Below, in pieces: positions 8,846 to 17,603 of a stretch of 44,040 nt of DNA. The notes under the pieces are model-generated. The model did no database searches. It was not told the DNA's origin and was given only the letters and a program-made list of their open reading frames with translations. This stretch comes from Candidatus Sulfotelmatobacter sp. GTDB lineage: Bacteria; Acidobacteriota; Terriglobia; Terriglobales; Acidobacteriaceae. The DNA is taken from positions 1 to 44,040 of the forward strand of contig JASHNX010000037.1 of assembly GCA_030041415.1 (NCBI GenBank). The letters run 5' to 3'. Position numbers and translations under genes: made by a program. Position 1 is the first letter of the stretch, and the number at the start of each line of letters is the position of its first letter.

Positions 8846-9925
8846 CTAGACCGCCACAAAATCCTTGCCGGTCGGCGTCAATATTTCGCAGCCGTTGGCC
8901 GTAACGGCTACCATGTCCTCGATTCGAATGCCCCATTCGCCGGGGAAGTATATGCCAGGCTCGATCGTGATGACCATTCCCGGGTTCAGAACTTCGGTTT
9001 GCGCGGCGGCGACCCGGGGCGGTTCATGGATCTCCAAACCCACGCCGTGGCCCGTGGAATGCGTAAAATAACGGCCAAAACCTGACTTGGCAAGGACTTT
9101 CCGCGCGGCAGAATCAACATCCCCGACGGTGATTCCGGACCGAACGGCTGCGATTGCGGCTTCCTGCGCCGTCTTGACCGCATAATAGGCGCTTCGCGCC
9201 TTATCCAACTCGAGTCCGACCCATACAGTACGAGTCTGGTCCGAACAATAACCATTCAGTATAACACCGAAATCGCAGACCACGAACCCGCCGGGCGCGA
9301 TGCATTGTTCGCTCGCCCTGCCATGCGGCAACGCCGACCTCGCGCCGGACGCGATGATAGTTGGGAACGACATACCCTCGGCCCCTGCTCGTCGAGCCTG
9401 ATACTCCATTTCAGCTGCCACCTCAACTTCTTTGACTCCGGGCTTGATCACTTCCAGTGCCCGGTCGAATAAACTGGCTCCCAGTTGCACCGCCGATCTA
9501 ATACACTGCAGCTCTTCTTTATCTTTCACCATACGTGCGCGCTCGACGAATGGAGGCGCGTTGAGCAAGCGCAAGCCTGACGGCAGCAGGTCGAGCAGGC
9601 GCTTTCTTTCCGCCACAGTGAGATGCTCGGCTTCGATTCCAAGTTTCCAGCGCTTGTGATGATGGCCAATCCAATCGCCAATGGCTTTCAATACCGCGTT
9701 TCGGGCAATGATGACTTTGGCGCCCTTCACCTGCTCCTGCGCCTGCCGCCGATACCGTGAATCGGTGAAGAAAACTTTTTCACGTTCCGAGACCAATAAA
9801 AAACCGGCGCTGCCAGTAAATCCACACAGATAGCGGATATTGGGCAGATGGCTAACCAGGATGGCATCGATCTTGGATTCGCTTAGCTGTTGACGCAGAT
9901 TCTTCTGGCGAAGAGAGAAGTTCAT
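8846..9925 (-). CDS. pepP: M24 family Xaa-Pro aminopeptidase
   Basis: 359 residues, typical of the shorter Xaa-Pro dipeptidase/aminopeptidase group. The N-terminal creatinase-like domain (about 1-125) contains the sequence IRYLCGFTGSAGFLLV. The C-terminal pita-bread domain carries all five dimetal ligands in order: the Asp of CDFGVILNGYCSD and its second Asp, the His of STGHGVGLEIHE, the Glu of TIEPGIYFPG and the Glu of IRIEDM. It should therefore be an active Mn/Co-dependent cytoplasmic peptidase that removes residues before proline. It is 105 bases upstream of accB on the same strand, possibly one transcript. The symbol is used in the general sense; it could equally be named a proline dipeptidase. 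Confidence 0.9.
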   Translation of the reverse strand: MNFSLRQKNLRQQLSESKIDAILVSHLPNIRYLCGFTGSAGFLLVSEREKVFFTDSRYRRQAQEQVKGAKVIIARNAVLKAIGDWIGHHHKRWKLGIEAEHLTVAERKRLLDLLPSGLRLLNAPPFVERARMVKDKEELQCIRSAVQLGASLFDRALEVIKPGVKEVEVAAEMEYQARRAGAEGMSFPTIIASGARSALPHGRASEQCIAPGGFVVCDFGVILNGYCSDQTRTVWVGLELDKARSAYYAVKTAQEAAIAAVRSGITVGDVDSAARKVLAKSGFGRYFTHSTGHGVGLEIHEPPRVAAAQTEVLNPGMVITIEPGIYFPGEWGIRIEDMVAVTANGCEILTPTGKDFVAV

Positions 9926-10029
9926 TTCTGCGAGTTTAGCAAAACTAAGGGAGGCTACCGTAAACGCAATACCTTCGGAATCTCAATCGCTATGATGCGA
10001 ACGTCGGTCGCGACTACTTCGACGCAGTG

Positions 10030-10054
10030 TTGACCACAGATGAGCAGCTATAAT
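10030..10054 (+). promoter_or_regulatory. uvrB: Weak candidate promoter for uvrB
   Basis: A perfect TATAAT at 10049-10054 lies 81 bases upstream of the uvrB start. The nearest -35-like hexamer, TTGACC (10030-10035), is only 13 bases away, so the pair is not a good sigma-70 promoter. No recognisable LexA box was seen in the 210-base gap between the divergent aminopeptidase and uvrB. Confidence 0.3.
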
Positions 10055-10135
10055 AGAGAGATTCACTTTCGTTGAAAGTCCCGTCTGAGAGGTACCGGAC
10101 ACATTCTCGATCTTCCATACGGGATTCGTTTTGCT

Positions 10136-12127
10136 ATGGATTTCAAACTCGTATCTAACTAGAAGCCGCAGGGCGATCAGAAAGCGGCGATCGAATCGCT
10201 GAAGCGCGGCGTCTTCGATCGCGAGCAGCATCAGGTTCTGCTCGGCGTTACCGGATCGGGCAAGACCTATACGATGGCAAAAGTGATCGAGGCTGTGAAC
10301 CGGCCCACGCTGGTGATGGCACACAATAAGACCCTCGCCGCGCAGCTTTATCACGAATTCAAAAATTTCTTTCCGAACAACGCGGTCGAGTATTTCGTTT
10401 CCTATTACGACTACTATCAACCCGAAGCCTACGTACCCGCCGCCGATCTTTACATCGAAAAAGAAGCCACAATCAACGACGAACTCGACAAGCTGCGGCT
10501 TTCGGCCACGCGCTCTCTATTCGAGCGCCGCGACGCGCTGATCGTCGCTTCTGTCAGCGCCATCTATGGTCTCGGCTCTCCCGAAGCCTATTACGGCATG
10601 ATGCTCTTCCTCGAGAAGGGCCAGAAGATCGCTCGGGAAGACATTACTCGCAAGCTCGTCGACATTCTTTACGAGCGCACCAATGGTGAATTTCGCCGCG
10701 GCACCTACCGCGTGCGCGGAGATGTCATTGAAGTTTTCCCCACCTACGACGACATGGCCTACCGCATCGAGCTGTGGGGGGATCAGGTCGAGTCCCTTTC
10801 GCAAATCGATCCGCTCTTTGGCACGGTCAAGCAGAAATACATGCGTCTGCCGATTTATCCGAAGACGCATTACGTCATGAAAGACGAAACTCGCGCCAAC
10901 GCCGTTGAATCGATCAAGAAAGAACTCGCGTGGTGGGAAGTGGAACTCGAAAAGCAGGGCCGCATGGTCGAGTCGCAACGCGTTCATCAGCGCGTAAAGT
11001 TCGATCTTGAAATGATCAAAGTGATGGGCTACTGCCACGGGATCGAAAATTATTCGCGGCATTTTACGGGACGCATGCCGGGCGAACCTCCTCCAACCCT
11101 GCTCGATTACTTTCCGCGCGATTATGTGATGTTCGTCGACGAATCGCACCAGACCGTTCCGCAGTTGCGCGGCATGTATCACGGCGACCGCTCCCGCAAA
11201 GAGGTTCTGGTCGAATACGGATTTCGTTTGCCTTCTGCGCTCGATAATCGTCCGCTGACGTTCGAAGAGTTCGAGCACCGTACGAATCAACTGGTTTACG
11301 TTTCGGCGACACCGGGGCCGTATGAGCTTACGAAATCGGCAGGTGTAGTGGTCGAACAGATTATCCGTCCCACGGGATTAATCGATCCCGAAGTCGAAGT
11401 GCGTCCGGTCAAAGGACAGATCGACGACCTCCTGCACGAAATTCGAAATCGCGTGGCGAAAGGCGAACGCGTGCTCGTGACGACTTTGACTAAGCGCATG
11501 GCCGAGGATTTGGCTGAATACTATGCCGAAGTTGGCGTGAAGTGCCGTTACATGCACTCGGAAATTGAAACGCTCGAACGCGTCAAGATTCTTCGCGATC
11601 TTCGCAAAGGAGAGTTTGATGTTTTGATCGGCATCAATCTTCTGCGTGAAGGGCTCGACCTGCCCGAAGTCTCGCTGGTCGCGATTCTTGACGCCGATAA
11701 AGAGGGTTTCTTGCGCTCGCAAGGATCGTTGATTCAGACCATCGGCCGCTGTGCGCGCCATCTCAACGGCCGCGCCATTCTCTACGCCGACCGCATGACC
11801 GATTCGATGAAGCAAGCCATGGATGAAACCCTCCGCCGCCGCGCCATTCAATCCGCATATAACGAAGCGAACGGCATTACGCCCGAATCCATCGTGCGCC
11901 CGCTCGATATGACGCTGGCTGGAATCGTGGCGGCAGATTACGCAGATCTAACCGCAGCTGAGCCTGACGGTGTGCCGGAATTCAAATCCCAGGAAGAACT
12001 CGATGCCTACATCGCAAAACTCGAAACCGACATGCGCGAAGCCGCCAAGCAGTTCGAGTTCGAGAAGGCAGCGAAGTTGCGGGATGCGATCAAGGAGTTA
12101 AGAACGAAAGAGTTTTTATTCGCCTGA
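10136..12127 (+). CDS. uvrB: UvrABC excision nuclease subunit B, interrupted by an in-frame TAG at codon 9
   Basis: UvrB verifies DNA damage and loads UvrC in nucleotide excision repair. From the ATG at 10136 the frame gives 663 coded positions, the normal UvrB length: MDFKLVSN, stop, [13 protein letters not shown], then Walker A GVTGSGKT (37-44), the beta-hairpin region [12 protein letters not shown], helicase motifs including DESH and the [18 protein letters not shown] segment, and a C-terminal UVR motif. Codon 9, where the family has an aromatic residue in YxPxGDQ, is TAG. The next ATG (10274) starts at residue 47, after Walker A, and the product would lack ATPase activity. No ATG, GTG or TTG lies between the TAG and Walker A. 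Everything after codon 9 looks under normal selection, so either the mutation is recent, the base is a sequence error, or the TAG is read through or bypassed from CTG. Confidence 0.93.
10160..10162 (+). other. uvrB: In-frame amber codon in uvrB
   Basis: TAG in frame with both the conserved N-terminal MDFKLVSN and the following KPQGDQ. A single change from TAC (Tyr, third base C to G) would explain it, because the family consensus here is Tyr or Phe. Confidence 0.9.
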
Positions 12128-12374
12128 CTCTCGAGAACTGAAACTCCCGCAATCACCTTTCTTGCCCCAGAGTCCATTCACCACTCCTGAAGTCTGGTGA
12201 AACGGGGACAGCTTCGCTAACCCATAACCCACCCATCCGGTCACAATTTGACGTCCAAATGACAAATGCGATGCCGCTTCGATATACAGTTCGGAAACCG
12301 CTGCGCCGTTCAGGCGTCAGGCATTTCCGTTCGATAAGAAGGGGCAAGGAACGAGACCTACCGGATAAAGGCTA

Positions 12375-13805
12375 ATGCGAATTAAATTTTCAGCTGTTCT
12401 CTTGCTCATTCTCTTTCTCGTCGCTGCGGCGTCGGCCCAGTCGACTGTGCCCTCGCTCAATGAGATTTTTGCTTTTCCCTGCGCGTCGTTTACCTGTCCG
12501 GATGGCTACTTTCCCGTCGAGTTGATCGAAGGCGCTAACGGCAATTTCTACGGTTCGGCTGTGGGCGGCGGAACAGGAACAAATGCACAAGGCACTATTT
12601 TCGAAATCACTCCCGCAGGTCAAATCTCGGTGATCTACAGTTTTGCCGAAGAGTCAGATGGCAGCCTGCCGAACGGCTCCGCTCCCGGCGCACTGGTCGA
12701 AGGCATGGACGGTTTCCTCTACGGCATCACTTCCGAGAACGGCGCCAACGGCTTCGGCACGATTTTCAAGCTGAGCAAGAGCGGCACAATTCAGGTGCTG
12801 CACAACTTCTGCAGTACATTGACCTGTTCCGACGGCGCCAATCCCAGTTTCTTGATGCAGGCGATCGACGGCAATTTCTACGGCGCAACCGGACCTACTG
12901 ATTATCCGACCAGCGTGCTTTTTCGCATGACGCCCTCGGGCACCTACACCGTCCTTCACACTTTCGATAGCAAAACTCAGCCCGATGGCACCGGCGTCTA
13001 TGGTATGGTGCAGGCCTCCGATGGCAATCTCTATGGAACCACCGTCGCCGGCGCGCAGTTCAAGCCATACAACAGTTTTTTTCGCTTCGATCCGGCGACC
13101 GGTATATACGAAATCCTTCACGGCTTCAACACGTCCAACATCAATCTTCCCGGCGTCGCCACTAGCGCTCCGGTGTTAACTTCAAGCGGCGAGTTTTTCG
13201 GTCTTCAGGCGTTTTCCACTCTTTATAAAGTCGGCCCGACTGGCGCGTATGAAAAGCTTGGTTCTCTTTCATCCACGCAATTTTTCGATGGCAATATCCT
13301 CCAGGCTTCCGACGGTAATCTATGGGGCAACTTCGATGGCGGCACCTGCGGCACACCTGAAGGAATTGCCTTCTCCGCGAGCACGAGCGGCGCACTTTTG
13401 CAGAGCTTGACCTTCAATTGCATGACGGTGGGTGAACAATTGGGAGCGATGCTCCAGGCCGCCAATGGCAGCTTTTACGGCGTCACTCTGGGCAATGGAG
13501 GTGTAAACGACAATCCTATCGATAACGGCACCATCTGGAGCCTCGACGCCGGATTGCCCGCGCCCTCTCCTGGCATAACCGCATTCCTTCCGACTTCCGG
13601 CCAAACTGGTGCGCACCTACTCGTGCAAGGCAATCATTTCGTTGGCACGACTGCAGTCACCATGAACGGCGTGAGCGCAAACTTCGAGGTGTTGAGCGTA
13701 AATTACATTCGCCTGACCGTACCCTCTGGCGCAACAACCGGGCCTATCTCCGTCAGCAACGCGGGTGGCACCGTCAAGAGCGAGAAGGCATTCACGATTG
13801 AATAG
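12375..13805 (+). CDS. Secreted GloVer-type tandem repeat protein with C-terminal IPT/TIG domain
   Basis: 476 residues. A signal peptide (about 1-22, ending SAQ) is followed by at least seven repeats of about 35-60 residues, each with a core such as GNFYGxxxGG, GTIFxxTPxG and VLHxFxxxxDGxxP. This is the pattern of the GloVer-containing tandem repeats (TIGR03803-like), which probably form a beta-propeller. The last 85 residues (PGITAFLPTSGQTGAHLLVQG onward) are an IPT/TIG immunoglobulin-like domain. It is exported, probably cell-surface or extracellular; the ligand is unknown. Such proteins are abundant in Acidobacteriota and Verrucomicrobiota. It is convergent with the CheR gene at 13821, only 15 bases apart, and preceded by a 247-base gap after uvrB in which no clear promoter was found. 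Confidence 0.85.
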   Translation: MRIKFSAVLLLILFLVAAASAQSTVPSLNEIFAFPCASFTCPDGYFPVELIEGANGNFYGSAVGGGTGTNAQGTIFEITPAGQISVIYSFAEESDGSLPNGSAPGALVEGMDGFLYGITSENGANGFGTIFKLSKSGTIQVLHNFCSTLTCSDGANPSFLMQAIDGNFYGATGPTDYPTSVLFRMTPSGTYTVLHTFDSKTQPDGTGVYGMVQASDGNLYGTTVAGAQFKPYNSFFRFDPATGIYEILHGFNTSNINLPGVATSAPVLTSSGEFFGLQAFSTLYKVGPTGAYEKLGSLSSTQFFDGNILQASDGNLWGNFDGGTCGTPEGIAFSASTSGALLQSLTFNCMTVGEQLGAMLQAANGSFYGVTLGNGGVNDNPIDNGTIWSLDAGLPAPSPGITAFLPTSGQTGAHLLVQGNHFVGTTAVTMNGVSANFEVLSVNYIRLTVPSGATTGPISVSNAGGTVKSEKAFTIE

Positions 13806-13820
13806 CAATCGACTAAGACA

Positions 13821-14888
13821 CTACCTTCCGTACGCCGCGCTGGCGGCCAGCGGCTTGCGGTGAAACGTATAGCCATCGAAGGTTTCCGAGCGGAAATTCA
13901 GATTTGAGCTGGCTAGTTTTTCCGTCTGGCTGAGAAAGAGATACCCTCCCGGCTCCAGATACAGATGCAGGCGCTCCAGCAAGGCGATACGCTGGGCGCG
14001 GGAAAAATGCGGTAGCACATCCATGCAGAAAATCACGTCGAAACGGCCGATGTAACCAGGGCGGGCAAGGTTCATGCAGTTGAACGTCACCAGGCTGCGC
14101 AGGCGAGGTTTCACCAATAAATGAGTGCAGCTTACCCGGGAGGCCTGGGAAGCGATCGCGTCCCCATTTCTTGAAACCCTTTCGGTTTCGCCTTCTGCGC
14201 ACAAAACCGAGGGCGAAGAAATCTTGGAAAAATAATTTCGGATACTGGCTGGGGGCAGACCGTCCAGCGCGGACTGCGGATAAACGCCGCGATCGGCGGC
14301 TTCGATATTGCGCGGAAGTAAATCGCTGCCGACAATGTGCAGCGAGAACACAGGCTTCACGCCAGTGGAATTGTTTACATTGTCGGCGATGCCTCCGCTG
14401 CGCCCAGTCTTACCATTGCCGTTTCCGTTGCCCGACGGCGTGGTAATGTTTGCCGGAGCACTTCCCCCCTGGCTCAGGCCGTCGCAGACGGCCATCGCAA
14501 TCGAATACGCTTCTTCTCCAGTGGAGCATCCGGCGCTCCAGATGCGCAGCGGACTGGGACCATCCACCGACTTGCGCGCGCAAAGTTGCGGGACGACCTG
14601 CCGCGCCAAAGCATTCAGCGCCCCGGGATGGCGATAAAATCCAGTGGTCGCATTAATCAGGCCATCCAGCAGAGACGACCAATTCGCGGGATCCTGATCT
14701 TGAGAGCGGAGGCGCTCGAACAGAACAGCTGACGATCCGAGATCCTGGACTTCGATGTAATCGGAAACGTGCGCGATCAACTGGCTATTGGGGCAATCGA
14801 GAACTACCCCGGTTTGCCGCTCCACCAGCAGGCGCAACTCGGAGAGTTCGTGTTCGAGGATCGTGCTGGTTGCCATTAGCTTGTGCAT
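13821..14888 (-). CDS. CheR-family methyltransferase with low-complexity inserts
   Basis: 355 residues. The N-terminal all-alpha CheR_N domain (about 10-80, LRLLVERQTGVVLDCPN) precedes the SAM-binding domain with motif I RIWSAGCSTGEEAYSIAM, then DLLPRNIEAADRGVYPQSALDGLP and a late IFCMDVLPHFSRAQRIALLERL. CheR methylates glutamates of chemoreceptors with S-adenosylmethionine. Two insertions set it apart from the 303-residue CheR at 29026: a Gly/Asn/Ser-rich stretch of about 35 residues after motif I, and about 40 residues before the FNCMNL strand. No receptor, CheA or CheB is adjacent; the upstream genes are an orphan DHp protein and two unknown proteins. It may methylate a receptor encoded elsewhere. 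The start is the first ATG (14888); an alternative is 14876. Confidence 0.87.
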   Translation of the reverse strand: MHKLMATSTILEHELSELRLLVERQTGVVLDCPNSQLIAHVSDYIEVQDLGSSAVLFERLRSQDQDPANWSSLLDGLINATTGFYRHPGALNALARQVVPQLCARKSVDGPSPLRIWSAGCSTGEEAYSIAMAVCDGLSQGGSAPANITTPSGNGNGNGKTGRSGGIADNVNNSTGVKPVFSLHIVGSDLLPRNIEAADRGVYPQSALDGLPPASIRNYFSKISSPSVLCAEGETERVSRNGDAIASQASRVSCTHLLVKPRLRSLVTFNCMNLARPGYIGRFDVIFCMDVLPHFSRAQRIALLERLHLYLEPGGYLFLSQTEKLASSNLNFRSETFDGYTFHRKPLAASAAYGR

Positions 14889-15020
14889 AGAATCGTCCCA
14901 AACTACCCTTTAAAAATCTGCTTCTGCAGGGCGAAAATCGAACCCCTTGCTAAACCAATCGGTCCGCCTCTCCGTTCTTACTCTTCCTTCTCAAGGCGCA
15001 TGAAGCTCGCGAGGCGAGTC

Positions 15021-15704
15021 TTAATCGCCGGCGGCAGCCGCACGGTATCTTCCGGAATCGCGTTCCACCTGCTGCGCGACCACGTTCATCTCTTTTTCCA
15101 GCGACGAAAAACGCTGCAGCACCTCGTGGATGCGCAGCGTCATATTGCGAATGGTTTCAATCTGTGCGCGCGCCTGGGCCGATAGGCTGCCAGGTTCCAC
15201 CAGCAACAGATCGGAATTTCCGAGAAGCGAAGTAAGCGCGTTATTGAGCCCGTGCCGCATCTCCAGCATGTACCTTCCCAGCATCGCGTCGCGCTCAAGC
15301 TCGGCGCATTTTGCTTCCGCGGCTCGTGCCTGAGCTTCGGCGCGAGAGCGCAGCACTGCCTCCTGAGCTGAGTGAACCAGTGCATTCAACCAGTTTTCAT
15401 CGGAACCGAGCACGGTGGCCCGCGGCCATCGGCCGCGAACCAGCTGCGCCTTGGCCACATTTTCGCAAATGCAGAACAGCGGCTGCTGCGTCGCGTGCAA
15501 GGGTTCCATGATTACCGAGAGCAGATCTCTGCGCAGGGGCCCAACGATCGCAACTGCGAAATTCTCCACCGAACGCGGCCAGAGATCTCCACTTAACAGA
15601 GTGAACGTGGGCACATTGCGCTCCATCTGCCAGCGGGCCGTCACGCTGCGGGAAAACTCCACGTCATCGGAGATAATCAGTACACTTGGATGATCGACCC
15701 GCAT
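15021..15704 (-). CDS. Pseudo-receiver fused to orphan histidine-kinase DHp domain, no ATPase domain
   Basis: 227 residues from the ATG at 15704, chosen over a TTG at 15749 because GAGAGG lies just before it. Residues 1-105 resemble a receiver (VLIISDDVEFSRSV supplies the acidic pair), but where the phospho-acceptor Asp should sit the strand reads VAIVGPL, so this is a pseudo-receiver. A predicted coiled coil (about 115-150, AQEAVLRSRAEAQARAAEAK) leads to an H-box-like helix RYMLEMRHGLNNALTSLLGN, the HisKA pattern with a candidate phospho-histidine, and a second helix. The protein ends there: no N, G1 or G2 box follows. It may act as a histidine phosphotransferase of the Spo0B/ChpT kind or as a kinase-dimer decoy. 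It is 94 bases downstream of an unknown gene and 132 bases upstream of CheR. Confidence 0.7.
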   Translation of the reverse strand: MRVDHPSVLIISDDVEFSRSVTARWQMERNVPTFTLLSGDLWPRSVENFAVAIVGPLRRDLLSVIMEPLHATQQPLFCICENVAKAQLVRGRWPRATVLGSDENWLNALVHSAQEAVLRSRAEAQARAAEAKCAELERDAMLGRYMLEMRHGLNNALTSLLGNSDLLLVEPGSLSAQARAQIETIRNMTLRIHEVLQRFSSLEKEMNVVAQQVERDSGRYRAAAAGD

Positions 15705-15798
15705 TCGCCTCTCGGTGTTGCTCGCCTCGCTGATTGTTCTTCCTCGCAAGATTGCCAGTCAATTGGCGTTCAGTCGTGAACTTCATCTTTTTCGGGCT

Positions 15799-16920
15799 TT
15801 ACTTTTCTGCGTTTCCGTCGGCGCCCCAGCCTGTCCCTGTAGAAATCTCGAACTCGGGAGCATCCTTCTTCGCCGCGGGCGGCTGCGTCTTGGCAGGGGC
15901 CGGTTTTGGCAAAGCCGATCCATTGGCAGGCGCCGGCGAAGCTGCGACACCCGCGGCCGCCGCACGCATAGGCTTTTTCGCTGCGGTCGCAGCAGGGTTC
16001 GCTGCGACTTTGCTTTGCGCCGCGCCAGCGGTATTTCTGCCCAGTGCCGTTTCAACCGATGCGCGCAGGTCCACGAGCATCCGCAAAGGCTGGCCGGACG
16101 AGTATTCTGCCTGAAACATCACCTTCCAGGACTGGCATATCATGCGCAGCCGGACCACTGGCTCCTGTGCGGAAAACTGCGCTCGTCGGCAGTCAATGGT
16201 TTCAACCCCTTTGGATTCGAGCTCGCTCAGTCCATCTAGAATGCCGTTGAGTTCGGCTAGCATGAGCCGGAAGAAGGCGCGCCGCATGAGATAGCCAAAG
16301 CGCGTGAAGGCAACCAGCGCAACCGGCATGTAGAAGAGAGAACCGGCTTGACCCTTTGCCTTGCGTCCCTGCTCCAGCACGCCGCCATGCAGCAGTTCAT
16401 TCAGGGTGCGGCATTTTCGCGCATTCTCCAGAACTCGATCCAGCCCGGTCAGCCACACCGGAGCCTTGAGTTCGACCTTGCCAAGCACCGGTTCCATTGC
16501 CTTTGCCACATAAGCCAGATTAGCTCCGTCGTCATTGAGATTATCCGGAGCAATCTGGCTGAAATACTGCACCAGCAGGAAGTCAATCTTGTCGCGCATT
16601 GCGTCGTTGTGAACCGGATTTGCGAGAAGATGCTGAAGCAATGCGGCGATGCTGGTCGGATCTACTGTTGAGCTGGTTTGCAGAAACTGCCGCAGCTGAT
16701 GAACCTGAATGAGTTCATCCATCTGATTTAGCCACAATTGACCCTGTTCGACAGTCTCCGCCGAAGGACTTTCCGTCCCGGATTCCAGTTCAGCGGCGCA
16801 GCTTGGAAGATCAACGACGAACTCGCGCGCCAATTCGGCGTACATCGGATAAAGGCGTTGAATGGTGGCCCAGACGGCGGCAAGGTCTGGAGTTGGCGTT
16901 TCGGGTTGCGACGGAGTCAT
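15799..16920 (-). CDS. Unknown helical protein with Ala/Pro-rich C-terminal tail
   Basis: 373 residues, function not recognised. Residues 1-285 are predominantly helical (YAELAREFVVDLPSCAAEL; DKIDFLLVQYFSQIAPDN; FGYLMRRAFFRLMLAELNGIL), with no signal peptide and only one weakly hydrophobic stretch (SLFYMPVALVAF), so it is probably cytoplasmic. Residues 290-373 are a low-complexity Ala/Pro/Lys tail ending in EFEISTGTGWG, typical of a flexible tether. The ATG overlaps the stop of the upstream small gene by four bases (ATGA), showing translational coupling. It lies in the same direction as the orphan DHp protein and CheR, so a role in that signalling cluster is inferred, perhaps as a scaffold. 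No enzyme motif could be identified. Confidence 0.8.
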   Translation of the reverse strand: MTPSQPETPTPDLAAVWATIQRLYPMYAELAREFVVDLPSCAAELESGTESPSAETVEQGQLWLNQMDELIQVHQLRQFLQTSSTVDPTSIAALLQHLLANPVHNDAMRDKIDFLLVQYFSQIAPDNLNDDGANLAYVAKAMEPVLGKVELKAPVWLTGLDRVLENARKCRTLNELLHGGVLEQGRKAKGQAGSLFYMPVALVAFTRFGYLMRRAFFRLMLAELNGILDGLSELESKGVETIDCRRAQFSAQEPVVRLRMICQSWKVMFQAEYSSGQPLRMLVDLRASVETALGRNTAGAAQSKVAANPAATAAKKPMRAAAAGVAASPAPANGSALPKPAPAKTQPPAAKKDAPEFEISTGTGWGADGNAEK

Positions 16921-17285
16921 GGTTTTATGATCCAGTTGGGGACGGAGTTAAGAAAGCGCGCCGCCACGGCGGTGCATCCAGGGTGATATTGCACGGCAAC
17001 AACGGAGGCATCAGCGTCAAGCGATCCGTCGGAGTTGCGGAGGCGGAGCACATCGGCAAACTCGAGGGGGGTTGTGCACGCGAACAGAACTTCGCGGGGG
17101 GTTCCGAACTCGATCACTGTGCTTTCCTGCACGCCGCGTGCCGCTGCCTGATCGGCATCATTGCCGGGCGGGCGCCAGAATTGAACAGGAATTCGCACAG
17201 GGGTGGCGTCGGGGAAAAAACGTGCGAGATCGGCGACCTTGCTGGCCTGCCCCGCGCGCGATGGTGCTGTGGCTTGTTGCGCCAA
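16917..17285 (-). CDS. Small unknown protein, possibly PilZ-like, TTG start
   Basis: 122 residues from a TTG at 17285-17283, supported by GGGGAAGGG about 7 bases upstream. No ATG gives a better start. After a short charged N-terminus (SKVADLARFFPDATPVRIPVQFW) the chain alternates short hydrophobic strands: STVIEFGTPREVLFACTTPL, FADVLRLRN, ASVVAVQYHPG, TAVAARFLN. Strand-rich proteins of this size with a central TPLEFADVLRLR-like segment resemble PilZ barrels, but the RxxxR and DxSxxG motifs are absent, so c-di-GMP binding is not supported. The stop overlaps the next gene's ATG by four bases, so this is the first gene of the minus-strand cluster ending in CheR. The hairpin at 17381-17420 lies in its 5' region. 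Confidence 0.65.
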   Translation of the reverse strand: MAQQATAPSRAGQASKVADLARFFPDATPVRIPVQFWRPPGNDADQAAARGVQESTVIEFGTPREVLFACTTPLEFADVLRLRNSDGSLDADASVVAVQYHPGCTAVAARFLNSVPNWIIKP

Positions 17286-17380
17286 GCGATTACCCTTCCC
17301 CTACCGCCCCCGGATCGGTCCGTTCTGGAGGCTCTCGATCGAACTCGACCAGAACTTTTTTACGATTTGCAATGCGGTTG

Positions 17381-17420
17381 GGCTCCCCCTCTTCCCGGTT
17401 AGGAAGAGCATTGGGGAGCC
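17381..17420. other. Strong intergenic hairpin
   Basis: GGCTCCCC (17381-17388) and CTCTTCC (17389-17395) pair with GGAAGAG (17402-17408) and GGGGAGCC (17413-17420): 15 base pairs with a 6-nt loop and one 4-nt bulge (CATT). No T-run follows on either strand, so it is not a simple terminator. It could be a leader structure of the minus-strand cluster or a small RNA core. Confidence 0.65.
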
Positions 17421-17559
17421 AGAATCCGCGGTTACAGGCGCAGAAGTTGCACGACCGAGACCAGAATTCCGAACGGAAGGATTAGCACTGGGGCGTTCGT
17501 GTTTTCACGAAGTTACAAGCTCCCGCGTGGTTTGAAATCGCCATCTTTAGCGTGCGACC

Positions 17560-17603
17560 GTCTCAGCTTGAGACACTCGTCTCAAATTTCTTTCCCTTAT
17601 AAT
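17560..17603 (+). promoter_or_regulatory. Palindromic operator and -10 box of the FecR-domain gene
   Basis: GTCTCA-GCT-TGAGAC (17560-17574) is followed by a third half-site, so that TTGAGAC-ACTC-GTCTCAA (17568-17585) forms a second overlapping palindrome. TATAAT lies at 17598-17603, with no -35 hexamer at 16-18 bases. The first palindrome is centred near -43 from the expected start of transcription, the position of class II activators. The same core, TCTCARCTTGAGA, recurs at 25825. Confidence 0.5.

Noticed and set aside
10030-10054. Full sigma-70 promoter TTGACC/TATAAT before uvrB
   Set aside because: The 13-base spacer is too short for a normal promoter, so only the TATAAT is kept as a weak candidate.
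10517-11290. 257-codon minus-strand frame inside uvrB
   Set aside because: Antisense to well-conserved UvrB helicase motifs; no family features.
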